A DNA stretch of 64,000 bases from Rhizobium sp. 18065. Its GTDB lineage: Bacteria; Pseudomonadota; Alphaproteobacteria; Rhizobiales; Rhizobiaceae. Below, piece after piece: positions 1 through 9,671 of the stretch. The notes beneath the pieces are model-generated. The model saw only the letters and a list, made by a program, of their open reading frames with translations. It searched no databases and had not been told where the DNA came from. A program made the position numbers and the translations under genes. How positions within the stretch are numbered: the first letter of the stretch is position 1; each line of letters opens with the position of its first letter. The DNA lies in contig NZ_CACSJP010000003.1 of NCBI RefSeq assembly GCF_902706095.1, positions 248,001 through 312,000 of the forward strand, in the 5' to 3' direction.

Positions 1-891
1 CTTTTGCCTGCCCCACCGCAGGGTTTTCAACTCGCCGACGAAATCGCTCTAAATGAAGCCCTGCTGGCATCCGGGGCGCCGATTTCGGCGATGAACGTGC
101 TTCGCAAGCATTTTTCCCGGATCAAGGGAGGCCGGCTTGCCGCACGCGCATATCCGGCACAAGTCATCAGTCTGATTGTCTCGGATGTGCCGGGCGATCA
201 TCCGGCTTTGGTCGCATCTGGCCCCACGGTGCCTGACGCCTCCAATGCCGCCGAAGCCATGCGGTTGATCCGCGACTATCGCATCGACCTGCCTCAAGCG
301 GTCATTGATGCCATCGGTCGGGAAAAGGCGCCCGATCCATCGGACGAGATCTTTCGTTGCAACGAGGTTCATGTGATCGCATCTGCGCGTGTCTCCTTGG
401 TCGCGGCTGCGGAGAAGGCCCGTGATCTGGGCATCGAGCCGCTGATCCTGTCCGATTGTATCGAAGGAGAAGCAAAGGATATCGGCCGCATGCATGCCGC
501 GCTGGTGCGTGAGTTTGCGCAGAACAGTTCATTTTCGAAGCCGTTAGTCCTCCTGTCGGGTGGCGAGACCACGGTCACCATTGGTCATGGAAAGTATGGC
601 AAGGGCGGACGCAATTCCGAGTGCCTCCTGTCTGCTGCCATGGATCTGCAAGGTCTGGCAGAAGTCACGGGTCTGGCCGCCGATACGGACGGGATTGATG
701 GTTCCGAAAGCAACGCCGGCGCATTTTGTGACGGAACGACCGCTGACAGGATCAGGGCCGCAGGCGGTGACGCGCGCAGCTTTCTCGCGGGACATGACGC
801 CTGGTCTGCTTTCGACCTGATCGGAGATCTGTTCGTATCAGGGCCGACAGGAACCAATGTCAATGATTTCAGGGCTTTCCTGATCGATTGA
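1..891 (+). CDS. Glycerate kinase (MOFRL family), 5' end cut off by window
   Basis: Enzyme that phosphorylates D-glycerate, feeding glycerate from tartronate semialdehyde or hydroxypyruvate into glycolysis; cytoplasmic. The frame is open from base 1 and only the C-terminal 296 codons are present, against about 420 residues in the family. Visible family signatures are LLPAPPQG at the extreme N-terminus, SDVPGDHPALVASGPT, LLSGGETTVT, GKGGRNSE, DTDGIDG and GAFCDG, which belong to the glycerate kinase / MOFRL fold (often named TtuD or GckA). A TTG at base 4 lies in frame but falls inside conserved sequence, so it is not the real start. Upstream genes are outside the window, so the operon cannot be judged. 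Confidence 0.9.
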   Translation, partial: LLPAPPQGFQLADEIALNEALLASGAPISAMNVLRKHFSRIKGGRLAARAYPAQVISLIVSDVPGDHPALVASGPTVPDASNAAEAMRLIRDYRIDLPQAVIDAIGREKAPDPSDEIFRCNEVHVIASARVSLVAAAEKARDLGIEPLILSDCIEGEAKDIGRMHAALVREFAQNSSFSKPLVLLSGGETTVTIGHGKYGKGGRNSECLLSAAMDLQGLAEVTGLAADTDGIDGSESNAGAFCDGTTADRIRAAGGDARSFLAGHDAWSAFDLIGDLFVSGPTGTNVNDFRAFLID

Positions 892-1038
892 GCGTCGCAT
901 TCGTCAATGCTGAGATCGGCGAGTTTGGGCAATGTGGGCTATGTCAGAAATGCCAATTGCCGGTGATTGGCAGAAATCCCAGGAACGAAACGAAAGGGCC
1001 TCCTCGCTTTCGTTAGTCGAGTCACCTACGATCGCTCC

Positions 1039-2139
1039 ATGCGATACGATCTTGCCAAGCTACCGATTGCGACCTTGTTTGTTCCCGTCTCTGCCGCGAC
1101 AGCGGCATTGACGCGTCTTGACGAGCGCATTGCTCGTTCCCCCTTGCGCGATGGTTGGATTGCACGATCGCATTTCGGTGATGCTGTTGCGTCACTTTGG
1201 GTGGACGGTGAACTGGTCCATCTCGAAGACCTCGTTCTGCATGATGCCAGCATGGGCGTACGTGCGCCGACACATGAACTGACCATTGCCCATGACGTGT
1301 TGCGAACCCGCCGCCGCATCCTCGCCAATGAACCCGGATGGGCACTCAGCAATGATGGCGTGCTTCGTGGTCGCATGGTTGACGCCCCTTCGGACACTGG
1401 CGCTCTAGTACAGGCGTCCGGGCAGGAGGATGGACTGGATGGGGATGAAGACGATGACGACGACCCATTGGCAAAACAACTGGCTGAAATGGACGCTGTG
1501 CTCGCCCGCAGTGAAGCATTGATGTCCGGTGTGAACCAGCCGATGCGCACGGCCGGTCGCGATCGCAATCCATTTATCTATGAGCCTGACTGGGACGAAG
1601 AAAGCCGCCTGGAGGAGTGGCGGAGCGTGCTGGCGGAGACCGAGGCGCTTCCGCCGGTATTGCGTGCCGTTCTGCTGCTCGATGCCTGGGATCAGTTGCA
1701 GGTGCTGCAGCACGCCCCCTGGCTTGGCCGGTTGCTGGCGGGCGCGCTGTTGCGCGAGACGGGCATTTGCATGTCGCACCTGGTTGCCGTCAATCTTGGT
1801 TTGAAGCAGGTGCAGCGGGAAAGGCGTGCAAGCCGGGATCGCGATACCCGATTGCTCGCGTTCGTCGATGCTTTCAAGTTAGCCGCAGAACTTGGGCTGA
1901 AGGAGCATGATCGTCTGCTGCTTGCCCGCCAGCAGATGCAGCACAGACTTGCCGGCAGGCGCACCTCTTCAAAACTGCCGCAATTGATCGAGCTTGTGCT
2001 TGCCAGACCAATGGTGTCGGCCGGGATGATTGCCGAAGAACTGGGTGTCACGACGCAGGGTGCGTTGAAGATCGCGGCATCACTCAGCCTGCGTGAACTG
2101 ACGGGCCGGGGGCGGTTTCGCGCCTGGGGCGTGCTTTGA
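1039..2139 (+). CDS. RHE_PE00001 family protein (DUF1612 plus C-terminal helix-turn-helix)
   Basis: Unknown function. The 366-residue product begins MRYDLAKLPIATLF and continues with LDERIARSPLRDGW, the typical opening of the RHE_PE00001 family that is common on rhizobial plasmids. A central domain runs to about residue 280, and the C-terminal 60 residues (MVSAGMIAEELGVTTQGALKI onward) look like a winged-helix or HTH segment that would bind DNA. A very acidic tract (DGLDGDEDDDDDP) lies near residue 135. I chose the ATG at 1039 because family members start at this motif; an in-frame TTG at 967 would add 24 unconserved residues. It stands alone between a glycerate kinase and ribB. The family call is from recognition of the N-terminus and HTH; biological role is unknown. 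Confidence 0.75.
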   Translation: MRYDLAKLPIATLFVPVSAATAALTRLDERIARSPLRDGWIARSHFGDAVASLWVDGELVHLEDLVLHDASMGVRAPTHELTIAHDVLRTRRRILANEPGWALSNDGVLRGRMVDAPSDTGALVQASGQEDGLDGDEDDDDDPLAKQLAEMDAVLARSEALMSGVNQPMRTAGRDRNPFIYEPDWDEESRLEEWRSVLAETEALPPVLRAVLLLDAWDQLQVLQHAPWLGRLLAGALLRETGICMSHLVAVNLGLKQVQRERRASRDRDTRLLAFVDAFKLAAELGLKEHDRLLLARQQMQHRLAGRRTSSKLPQLIELVLARPMVSAGMIAEELGVTTQGALKIAASLSLRELTGRGRFRAWGVL

Positions 2140-2258
2140 TTGCTCTTTACCTGTAGCGGGACGCAAAGCGGGATGCGTCGTTGCCATTCCGCCCAGGTCT
2201 CATGAAACGCGGTTCGACCCGATGTTTCTGAAACCTGGGAGAATTGAACGCTCCGATA

Positions 2259-2903
2259 TTACGCTGCCACCTCAAGTAGGTTTGAGACCTTTGAACCGGA
2301 TATCTGCAGGTGAGCGATCAGATCTTCGATCGTGACCAGATGCAGGTTGTGCTGTTCGGCAAACAGTTCGAGATCAGGCAGCCTTGCCATGGTGCCGTCA
2401 TCCTTGGCGATTTCGCAAATCACGCCGGATTCTGCCTTGCCGGCCAGACGGCAGAGGTCGATTGCCGCTTCGGTGTGGCCGGGCCGCCCAAGGACACCTT
2501 TCGGATTGGCGCGAAGCGGGAAGATGTGGCCGGGGCGGGCGAATTCCTCAGGCTTTGCAGAGGGATTGATCAGGGCCTTGATCGTCGCTGCGCGGTCGGC
2601 CGCTGAAATTCCGGTCGATGTTGTCGGCAAGTGGTCCACCGAGACGGTAAAGGCTGTCTTCAGCGATTCTGTATTGTTGGGCACCATCAATGGAATTTCC
2701 AGCGTGTCCAAGCGTTCGCCCTGCATCGACACACAGATCAGGCCGCGTGCCTTGTTCATCATGAAGGCGATTTTTTCTGCTGTGGCGTCTTCGGAAGCAA
2801 AAACGATGTCGCCCTCGTTCTCGCGGTCCTGATCGTCCACCACAATGACCATTTCCCCGCGGGCAATGGCTGCAATTGCATCTTCAATTTTAGAGATAGT
2901 CAT
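2259..2903 (-). CDS. ribB: 3,4-dihydroxy-2-butanone-4-phosphate synthase
   Basis: Converts ribulose 5-phosphate to 3,4-dihydroxy-2-butanone 4-phosphate plus formate, the four-carbon precursor of riboflavin. The 214-residue protein is the stand-alone RibB form, without the GTP cyclohydrolase II half found in RibBA. Diagnostic motifs are VVDDQDRENEGDIVFASE near residues 21-38, MNKARGLICVS, the DHLPTTSTGISAADRA segment and RPGHIFPLRA...RPGHTEAAIDLCRLAG. The gene is monocistronic and preceded by an FMN riboswitch about 130 bases upstream, so it is expected to be shut off when FMN is abundant. A second ribB on the main chromosome is common in rhizobia, but cannot be checked here. Confidence 0.97.
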   Translation of the reverse strand: MTISKIEDAIAAIARGEMVIVVDDQDRENEGDIVFASEDATAEKIAFMMNKARGLICVSMQGERLDTLEIPLMVPNNTESLKTAFTVSVDHLPTTSTGISAADRAATIKALINPSAKPEEFARPGHIFPLRANPKGVLGRPGHTEAAIDLCRLAGKAESGVICEIAKDDGTMARLPDLELFAEQHNLHLVTIEDLIAHLQISGSKVSNLLEVAA

Positions 2904-2924
2904 TCATCGGTCTTTCAAGGGTTG

Positions 2925-2972
2925 AGCCGGAAATCCGGCTGACTGTTGTGCCGGACGTTTTCACGTGCCGGC
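2925..2972 (-). promoter_or_regulatory. Paired hairpins between FMN riboswitch and ribB (expression platform candidate)
   Basis: Two stem-loops lie between the aptamer and the ribB start. The distal one pairs 2950-2958 with 2963-2972 (arms GCCGGACGT and ACGTGCCGGC, one bulged base, tetraloop). The proximal one pairs AGCCGG at 2925-2930 with CCGGCT at 2935-2940 and ends about 20 bases upstream of the ribB ATG. Neither is followed by a T-run on the minus strand, so control of translation, not intrinsic termination, is the more likely mechanism. This is inference from base pairing only. Confidence 0.45.
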
Positions 2973-3032
2973 GAAACTTCCCTTGGGCGAACAAACACAG
3001 CTCAGCCGCCCTCGCGGACGGCAGCCGTTGCC

Positions 3033-3168
3033 TTGCTCTCTTCCATCCGGACTATACCGTCGGCCCCGGCATCGCACCGGATCTGCTGACCTCCCGAGGT
3101 TATCGGGAGCGCTTGCGGGCTCCAGGATTTCTCCCGATACCGCCGGTGGGGAATTACACCCCGCCCTG
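3033..3168 (-). ncRNA. FMN riboswitch (RFN element)
   Basis: Read on the minus strand, the conserved RFN landmarks appear in order: GGGCGGGGTGTAATTCCCC, ACCGGCGGTA, GAGCCCGCAAGCG, GTCAGCAGATCCGGTG, GCCGGGGCCGACGGTATAG and CCGGATGGAAGAGAGCAAGG. This is the FMN-binding aptamer with its closing stem and multi-arm junction. It sits upstream of ribB in the sense orientation and would repress it when bound to FMN. Confidence 0.95.
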
Positions 3169-3314
3169 AGAACAGTAAAAGAGTGGGGCAAGCGCAGTCG
3201 AATTGCAAGTGCATGCCGCGTCGCCGATGTGCTATTTTGCGCCGCAGCAATGAACACACTGTTGCGTGCCTGCTGGATTTTCTCGGCCACTCGATTGTCG
3301 CCTGGATTTGAAGT

Positions 3315-4787
3315 CTAAGACGTGACGCGGGCGACCGCCTCTGCCCAGCGCCGGGTGATCCGATCACGTTCGGCGCCCGCCAGCTGCCCCGGGATGAAAT
3401 TTTGCGTCCCTGCATGCCCGCCTGTTTCCGCTCCGATGCCAAGTGATTGCAGTGCCATCCTGGCCACGCCCATGGCGCCGACCTCCGCCTGATCACCGCG
3501 AGAGACCGGTCGATCAAGAATGTCGGATTGCAGCTGCATCAGGAAACTGTTGGCGGATGCGCCGCCGTCGGCCAGCAATCCCGCCAGAGCCGAGCCCATA
3601 TCCTTTTCCATGGCGGAGAACACGTCGGCAATCTGAAGCGCGATTGCCTCGAAGGTGGCGCGTGCGACATGTGCGGGTTGTGTCGCGAGTGTCATACCGG
3701 AAATGGTGCCGGTGGCATTGTCATTCCAATGCGGCGCGCCAAGGCCAGCGAGCGCCGGGACGAAGGTGACACCAGCGGAATCGTCAACGGTCTGAGCGAG
3801 GTCCGACAGGGCCTGCGCGTCGGCGAGTCCGAGCATCGTTGCAGCAAAGGCGGCGGCCTGGGCCGACACGGTGATGTTGCCTTCCAGCGCATAGGCCGTT
3901 CCGTGGCGGTCACTCCAGGCAATCGTGCTCGACAAGCCGTGATTGGACATGATGCGCTGCGATGTCAGCGTCATCAGCGACGAACCTGTGCCATAGGTCG
4001 CCTTGACCAGGCCTGGTTTGCGCACGCCGTGGCCGTAGAGTGCAGCATGGCTGTCGCCCATCATTGCAAGGATCGGAATGTCCGGTCCGAGTGCTGTCGT
4101 TCCGTCGGCCGTGTGGCCGAACGGGCTGTCAGACGGTCTTGGCATTGGCAGTGCCGACTGCGGCACGCCGAAGAACCTGCAAAGGCTCTCGTCCCAGGCA
4201 AGGTTTCCGGTATTGAACAGCTGCGTGCGCGAGGCGTTCGAATGGTCGGTGGCAAACTCCCGGCCATCGGTCAGCTTGTAGAGAAGCCAGGCATCGACGG
4301 TTCCGGCCCGCAACCGGCCGGCGGCCGACAACGTCTTGGCCTCAGGCACATGTTCCATGACCCAGGCCAGTTTGGACGCCGGAAACAGCGCGTTGATCGA
4401 AAGGCCGGTCGCGGCCGTCACCATCGGATCTGCACCGCTTTCGATCAGGTCGGCGCAGACTTTTGCCGTGCGCCGGCATTGCCAGAGAATGGCCGGAGCA
4501 ATCGGCTGGCCGGTCTGGCTGTCCCAGACCACCAGTGTTTCTCGCTGGTTTGCAATCGCGAGGCCGTTGATCTCGACGGCGCTTGCAGCCCGGATCTCGG
4601 CAATCGCCTGCTGGACACTGGCCCAGATGTCGTCGGCCGACTGTTCGGCCCAGCCGGGCTTCGGATAGGAGGATTTCAGCGGCGCCGATGCCTTGGCGAT
4701 GACCTTGCCGGAACCATCGACGAGGATGGCCTTGGTATTGGTCGTGCCCTGGTCGATGGCGATGACATGGCTGACGCTTGTGTTCAT
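3315..4787 (-). CDS. apsK: FGGY-family sugar kinase, probable D-apulose kinase
   Basis: ATP-dependent carbohydrate kinase of the FGGY family, 490 residues. The N-terminal phosphate-binding loop DQGTTNTKA, the ILWQCRRT and DAWLLYKLTDG segments, GDSHAALYGHG, YGTGSSLM and LADGGASANSFLMQLQSDI near the C-terminus are all typical of glycerol/xylulose/erythritol-type kinases. On sequence alone glycerol kinase is possible. The neighbours decide: it follows a split transketolase and a xylose-isomerase-like TIM barrel, the set known for D-apiose use, in which apulose is phosphorylated to apulose 4-phosphate before transketolase. The ATG at 4787 overlaps the stop of the preceding gene by ATGA, which implies translational coupling; upstream in-frame starts would lie inside that gene. 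The exact substrate is inferred. Confidence 0.7.
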   Translation of the reverse strand: MNTSVSHVIAIDQGTTNTKAILVDGSGKVIAKASAPLKSSYPKPGWAEQSADDIWASVQQAIAEIRAASAVEINGLAIANQRETLVVWDSQTGQPIAPAILWQCRRTAKVCADLIESGADPMVTAATGLSINALFPASKLAWVMEHVPEAKTLSAAGRLRAGTVDAWLLYKLTDGREFATDHSNASRTQLFNTGNLAWDESLCRFFGVPQSALPMPRPSDSPFGHTADGTTALGPDIPILAMMGDSHAALYGHGVRKPGLVKATYGTGSSLMTLTSQRIMSNHGLSSTIAWSDRHGTAYALEGNITVSAQAAAFAATMLGLADAQALSDLAQTVDDSAGVTFVPALAGLGAPHWNDNATGTISGMTLATQPAHVARATFEAIALQIADVFSAMEKDMGSALAGLLADGGASANSFLMQLQSDILDRPVSRGDQAEVGAMGVARMALQSLGIGAETGGHAGTQNFIPGQLAGAERDRITRRWAEAVARVTS

Positions 4788-5746
4788 CCGCGTTTGCGCC
4801 CGATCGACGTGATTGCGGCTTTCTTGATGCCGGGAACCGTGAGGCCGAAATGCTCGAACAACCATTCCACCGATCCGGTCGGCACGAAACCGGGAAAGCC
4901 CATGCGCTCGACCGGAACCGGCACGTTGCCGGCGGTGAATTCAGCGACCGCCCCACCGAGACCGCCGCGAATGCCAGCCTCCTCGATGGTGACGATCGCC
5001 CCCGTTTCGCGGGCCGCCGCCGCCACGGCTGCCTCGTCGAGCGGGTTGAGGGTGGCCATGTTCAGAACACGGGCCGAAATGCCGTCTGCCGCCAGTGCAA
5101 TCGCGGCCTTGGCAGCCAGATGCACCATGGTGCCGCAGGCAATCAGCGTCACGTCGGAGCCCTGCTGCACAAGTTCGGCCTTGCCGGCACGGAACTTGCG
5201 GTCGGCGATCTCGAGGTTCGGAACCGGCATGCGGCTCAGGCGCAGATAGACAGGGCCTTCGTGGCTGGCCGCCCATTTCACCGCTTCTGCTGTCTCCCAG
5301 GGGTCTGCCGGCACGACCACGGTGATCGCATCCAGCGGCCGCAGCCAGGCGAAGTCTTCGATGGAATGGTGTGTCGGGCCGAGTTCGCCATAGGCGACGC
5401 CGGAGGACTGGCCAACCAGCTTGACGTTGAAATTGGCATAGGCGATATCGGCCTTGATCTGTTCCAGTGCGCGGCCGGTCAGGAAGCAGGATGCGGCCGA
5501 GACGAAGGGAATGCGTCCGCCATTGGCAAGGCCTGCGCTGACGCCGACCATGTTCTGTTCGGCAATGCCGACATTGATCAGGCGCTCGGGAAACTTCTTC
5601 TGGAAGCCGCCGAGCTTCGACGAGCCGACGGAATCATTGACCACGGCGACGATGCGCGGATCCTGTTCGGCCAGGCTTTCCAGCGTCTGTGCCCAGGCAT
5701 CACGGCAGTCGAAATAGCCTTCCTGTTTTGCAGCGGCAGCGGCCAT
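4784..5746 (-). CDS. aptB: Transketolase C-terminal subunit, probable apulose-4-phosphate transketolase subunit B
   Basis: The 320-residue protein corresponds to the pyrimidine-binding and C-terminal domains of transketolase: SLAEQDPRIVAVVNDSVGSSK, INVGIAEQNMVGVSAGLA (with the conserved glutamate that activates thiamine diphosphate), a middle segment with GPTHHSIEDFAWLR, and the C-terminal domain VTIEEAGIRGGLGGAVAE. It pairs with the product of the next gene upstream to form a heteromeric transketolase. Start at 5746 gives TAATG overlap with the partner gene. Split transketolases of this type include AptAB, which cleaves apulose 4-phosphate with glyceraldehyde 3-phosphate as acceptor; generic sugar-phosphate transketolase is the alternative. 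Family is certain, substrate is inferred from neighbours. Confidence 0.75.
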   Translation of the reverse strand: MAAAAAKQEGYFDCRDAWAQTLESLAEQDPRIVAVVNDSVGSSKLGGFQKKFPERLINVGIAEQNMVGVSAGLANGGRIPFVSAASCFLTGRALEQIKADIAYANFNVKLVGQSSGVAYGELGPTHHSIEDFAWLRPLDAITVVVPADPWETAEAVKWAASHEGPVYLRLSRMPVPNLEIADRKFRAGKAELVQQGSDVTLIACGTMVHLAAKAAIALAADGISARVLNMATLNPLDEAAVAAAARETGAIVTIEEAGIRGGLGGAVAEFTAGNVPVPVERMGFPGFVPTGSVEWLFEHFGLTVPGIKKAAITSIGRKRG

Positions 5747-6573
5747 TACACCAGTTCCTTCATTGCGATATCGAGTTGTTCTGCATTCGGCACGCCGTGG
5801 TGCCAGGATGCCTTGTTCTCCATGAACGACACGCCCTTGCCCTTGATGGTATTGGCAATGACGCAGAGCGGCTTGGAGCGTCCGCCGGGGGCGGGGCTCA
5901 GGACATCAAGCAGTGCCGGCACGTCGTGGCCATCGACAAATGCGACGTCCCAGCCGAAGGCGCGGAACTTGTCATCCAGCGGGTCGAGCCCGTTGGTCTC
6001 TTCCGTACCCATGCCCTGCTGCAGGCGGTTGCGGTCGACGATCAGTGTGAAATTGCCGAGCTTGCGGTTGCCGGCACTCATCGCCGCTTCCCAGTTCGAG
6101 CCTTCCTGCAATTCGCCGTCACCGGTGAGCACGAAGGTGCGGTAATCGCTGTTTGTCATCTGACCGGCGATGGCGATGCCGAGCGCGACAGGTACACCGT
6201 GGCCGAGAGGCCCGGTATTAGTCTCCACGCCCGGCAGATAATTGCGATTGGGGTGGCCGTTCAGCTTGGACTGCGGCTGCATATAGGTGTGCAGCCAGTC
6301 CTCCGGATAGTAGCCGGCGGCACAGAGCGCGGTGTAAAGCGCTCCCGTTGCGTGGCCCTTCGACATGATGAAGCGGTCGCGTTCGGCCATGTCCGGCTTT
6401 GTCGCATCGTAGCGCATCACGCCGAAATAGAGCGTCGCGATGATATCAATGGCCGAAAAGTCACCGCCGGGATGGCCGAGTTGGGCGTCGAACACCATCT
6501 GGAATGCCCTGCGGCGCATCCAGAGGGCCTTTTCCCGGATTGTTACGGCCGTATCGTTCTTCAACATATTCAT
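5746..6573 (-). CDS. aptA: Transketolase N-terminal subunit, probable apulose-4-phosphate transketolase subunit A
   Basis: Thiamine-diphosphate-binding half of a two-subunit transketolase, 275 residues. Motifs include GHPGGDFSAIDIIATLYF, SKGHATGALYTALC, TGPLGHGVPVALGIAIA and the ThDP motif GDGELQEGSNWEAAMSAGNRKLGN with NRLQQG. The start at 6573 has an AAAGG ribosome site five bases upstream; a longer open frame to 6816 overlaps the neighbouring isomerase gene and is spurious. It is followed immediately by subunit B with a one-base overlap. The pairing and the next-door FGGY kinase and isomerase support a role in D-apiose breakdown; substrate is inference. Confidence 0.75.
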   Translation of the reverse strand: MNMLKNDTAVTIREKALWMRRRAFQMVFDAQLGHPGGDFSAIDIIATLYFGVMRYDATKPDMAERDRFIMSKGHATGALYTALCAAGYYPEDWLHTYMQPQSKLNGHPNRNYLPGVETNTGPLGHGVPVALGIAIAGQMTNSDYRTFVLTGDGELQEGSNWEAAMSAGNRKLGNFTLIVDRNRLQQGMGTEETNGLDPLDDKFRAFGWDVAFVDGHDVPALLDVLSPAPGGRSKPLCVIANTIKGKGVSFMENKASWHHGVPNAEQLDIAMKELV

Positions 6574-6614
6574 AAGCCTTTCAGTCCCAATCTTGGCTCG
6601 TTGCTGCCGGCGCC

Positions 6615-7595
6615 CTACATGGCGCCGAACAGGGCCTTCTGGGCGATCTTCAATGCGCCGATTGCGTCGTGGCGGCTTTGCGCTTCCTTCAATGCATCGA
6701 CGTCGAGGGCGTCGAGACCCTTCGAGGCGGCCTTGAGGAAGTCGATCGCGTGATTGGCGGTTGCCACGCTGTCTTCGCGGAATGGGAACTGGTCGAGCTG
6801 CCAGACGCCTTCCCACTTGTTCTTCCTGAGCACGTAGAAGAATTCGAAGAGTTCGAGCGGATGCAAGCTGCCTGCGACGAGATCGTCATCCCAGGAGCGG
6901 TAGTTGTCGTTGACGTCCATGCCGAAAAGGCGGCCGTAGTCGATGGCGAGCTGGGCGCTGTCGGCAGCCGATTCACCGCCCATGATCGCATGGCCGAAAT
7001 CGAGCAGGATGCCGACATTGGGCAGGCCGATCTTCTCGATGCCAAGCAGGGTGCGGGCAACGGAGCCGAAGCTCATGCGCACGCGCGGCTCGCGCGGCTT
7101 GTATTCGATGACGAATTTCAGATCCGGGTTTTCGCTGGCAAGCTGACCGACGCCGTCGAGCGAATGCTGCCACAGGGTGCCGTAGTCGACCTGGAACGGA
7201 TAGTCCCAGCCGTCCTGGCCCGGCCACAGCTTGACATAGTCAGCGCCGAAATAACGGACCTGATCGCAGGCTTCGGTGACCAGTTCATGCGCGCGCCGGC
7301 GAACGCCTGCGTCGGGATTGGTGAAGGAGCCCTTGACGAATTTGCGTGTGTAGATTTCCGGCGTGATACCGATGACGCCGAGTTTGTTGCGGTCCAGCGC
7401 CTGCTTGACCTGGGCATTGCTGAAATCGCCGCCGAAGAAGGGATAGTTGATGTCAACCACCGAAAGGTCGGCGACCTGACCTGCCAGATCGATCGCGTCG
7501 ATGATCGTGCGCGGTGTGCCATAGCCATCCGTGGCATAGCGATCGAGATAGGTGGCAAAGTGCCAGATGCCGGCACCATAACGCTGATTGCTCAT
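6615..7595 (-). CDS. Xylose-isomerase-like TIM-barrel protein, probable D-apiose isomerase
   Basis: A 326-residue member of the xylose isomerase-like TIM-barrel superfamily. Candidate metal ligands lie in VIEYKPREPRVRMSFG, GILLDFGHAIMGGES, FGMDVNDNYRSWDDDL and WQLDQFPFRED, the usual Glu/Asp/His pattern of this fold. No signal peptide, so it acts in the cytoplasm. In the expected pathway it would convert imported D-apiose to apulose for the kinase encoded at the other end of the operon. Start at 7595 has a strong GGAGG site; a longer frame to 7664 is not supported. First gene of the leftward operon, divergent from the ABC importer. L-rhamnose or erythrose-type isomerases share the fold, so the substrate rests on context. 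Confidence 0.7.
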   Translation of the reverse strand: MSNQRYGAGIWHFATYLDRYATDGYGTPRTIIDAIDLAGQVADLSVVDINYPFFGGDFSNAQVKQALDRNKLGVIGITPEIYTRKFVKGSFTNPDAGVRRRAHELVTEACDQVRYFGADYVKLWPGQDGWDYPFQVDYGTLWQHSLDGVGQLASENPDLKFVIEYKPREPRVRMSFGSVARTLLGIEKIGLPNVGILLDFGHAIMGGESAADSAQLAIDYGRLFGMDVNDNYRSWDDDLVAGSLHPLELFEFFYVLRKNKWEGVWQLDQFPFREDSVATANHAIDFLKAASKGLDALDVDALKEAQSRHDAIGALKIAQKALFGAM

Positions 7596-8955
<1,360 letters not shown>

Positions 8956-8968
8956 GCCCAGGCAAACA

Positions 8969-8995
8969 CCTCCCAGGGGATATTCCCTTGGGAGG
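8969..8995 (+). repeat. 12-bp hairpin after the binding-protein gene, enclosing a ribosome site
   Basis: CCTCCCAGGGGA at 8969-8980 pairs with TCCCTTGGGAGG at 8984-8995 around a three-base loop; every position pairs, one through G-U. No T-run follows, so it is not a standard terminator. The right arm contains GGAGG, the only good ribosome site ahead of the 9004 mini-ORF and the lipoprotein gene. Likely roles are protecting the 3' end of the binding-protein message and limiting translation of the downstream genes. Confidence 0.7.
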
Positions 8996-9003
8996 ATCAG
9001 TTG

Positions 9004-9030
9004 ATGCTCACGAATTCGGTTGTCCCATGA
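9004..9030 (+). CDS. Candidate 8-residue leader peptide overlapping the DUF2291 start
   Basis: ATG at 9004 lies seven bases after GGAGGA (8991-8996) and encodes MLTNSVVP before a TGA at 9028-9030. That stop overlaps the ATG of the lipoprotein gene (9027) as ATGA. The lipoprotein start itself has no nearby ribosome site, so ribosomes could reach it by terminating and restarting from this short frame. The ribosome site is buried in the preceding hairpin. Small size makes this speculative; coupling would explain the layout. Confidence 0.4.
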   Translation: MLTNSVVP

Positions 9031-9671
9031 ATATGAAAAAAATCCTTGCCGCAGGCATGCTCGCTGCCCTGTGTCTGTCCGGCTGCAAGCTGGTCAAGAC
9101 CGAAGAGGCTGGCAAAGAAGCTGCGGCCAACGGTCCGGGCGGTGATCAGGAGCGGATCGCCACTCTGGTTGCATCCACCTATGAAGCCAAGCTTGTGCCC
9201 AAGCTTACAGAGAAGGCGGTCGATATGCCGACTTTGCTCGCCGCAATCAAGGCCAACCTCGATGATGCCGGCAAGACCTATGGTCTGCGTGTCGGCGGTG
9301 CCGGTGGTGGCTGGAATTTCGCGGTGAAGGGAACGGCACCTGTCGTCGATGCCGATCTGGTCTCCAAGGCTGCCGTGGCGCAACTGGATTTCGACGGTGA
9401 CGGCGCGGCCGATGCCACGCTGCAGCTTGGGCCGGTGGTCAAGGGTTCGGCCATCCGCGACACTTCGGCAATCTATGATTTCTCCACGTTCCGCGACCAG
9501 ATCGAGTATGCCAAGCTTGGCCGTGCCCTGAACGACAAGGCAGTCTCTGGACTGGCTGTCCCTGAAACGGGCCTGAAGGGCAAGACGGTCACGTTCGTCG
9601 GAGCTGTCTCGATCCGTTCTGCCGGCGAAGTGCCTATGGTCACGCCGGTTTCACTGGAGGTGGCGCCATGA
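9027..9671 (+). CDS. DUF2291 family predicted lipoprotein linked to sugar ABC importer
   Basis: A 214-residue protein with a lipoprotein signal peptide (MNMKKILAAGMLAALCLSGC, lipobox LSGC), so it should be acylated at Cys20 and anchored in the cell envelope on the periplasmic side. The rest matches DUF2291, a family repeatedly found between binding-protein and ATPase genes of ribose-type importers; its function is not known. I chose 9027 because it yields the intact lipobox signal; the frame extends further upstream without a credible start. The stop overlaps the ATPase ATG by ATGA at 9668. No ribosome site of its own is seen (see leader peptide). Confidence 0.8.
   Translation: MNMKKILAAGMLAALCLSGCKLVKTEEAGKEAAANGPGGDQERIATLVASTYEAKLVPKLTEKAVDMPTLLAAIKANLDDAGKTYGLRVGGAGGGWNFAVKGTAPVVDADLVSKAAVAQLDFDGDGAADATLQLGPVVKGSAIRDTSAIYDFSTFRDQIEYAKLGRALNDKAVSGLAVPETGLKGKTVTFVGAVSIRSAGEVPMVTPVSLEVAP

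Noticed and set aside
3315-4787. Glycerol kinase (glpK)
   Set aside because: FGGY motifs fit, but no glycerol transport or glpD is near and the operon partners fit D-apiose use; kept as alternative.
8969-8995. Intrinsic terminator after the binding-protein gene
   Set aside because: Strong stem but no T-run, and the operon continues with coupled genes.
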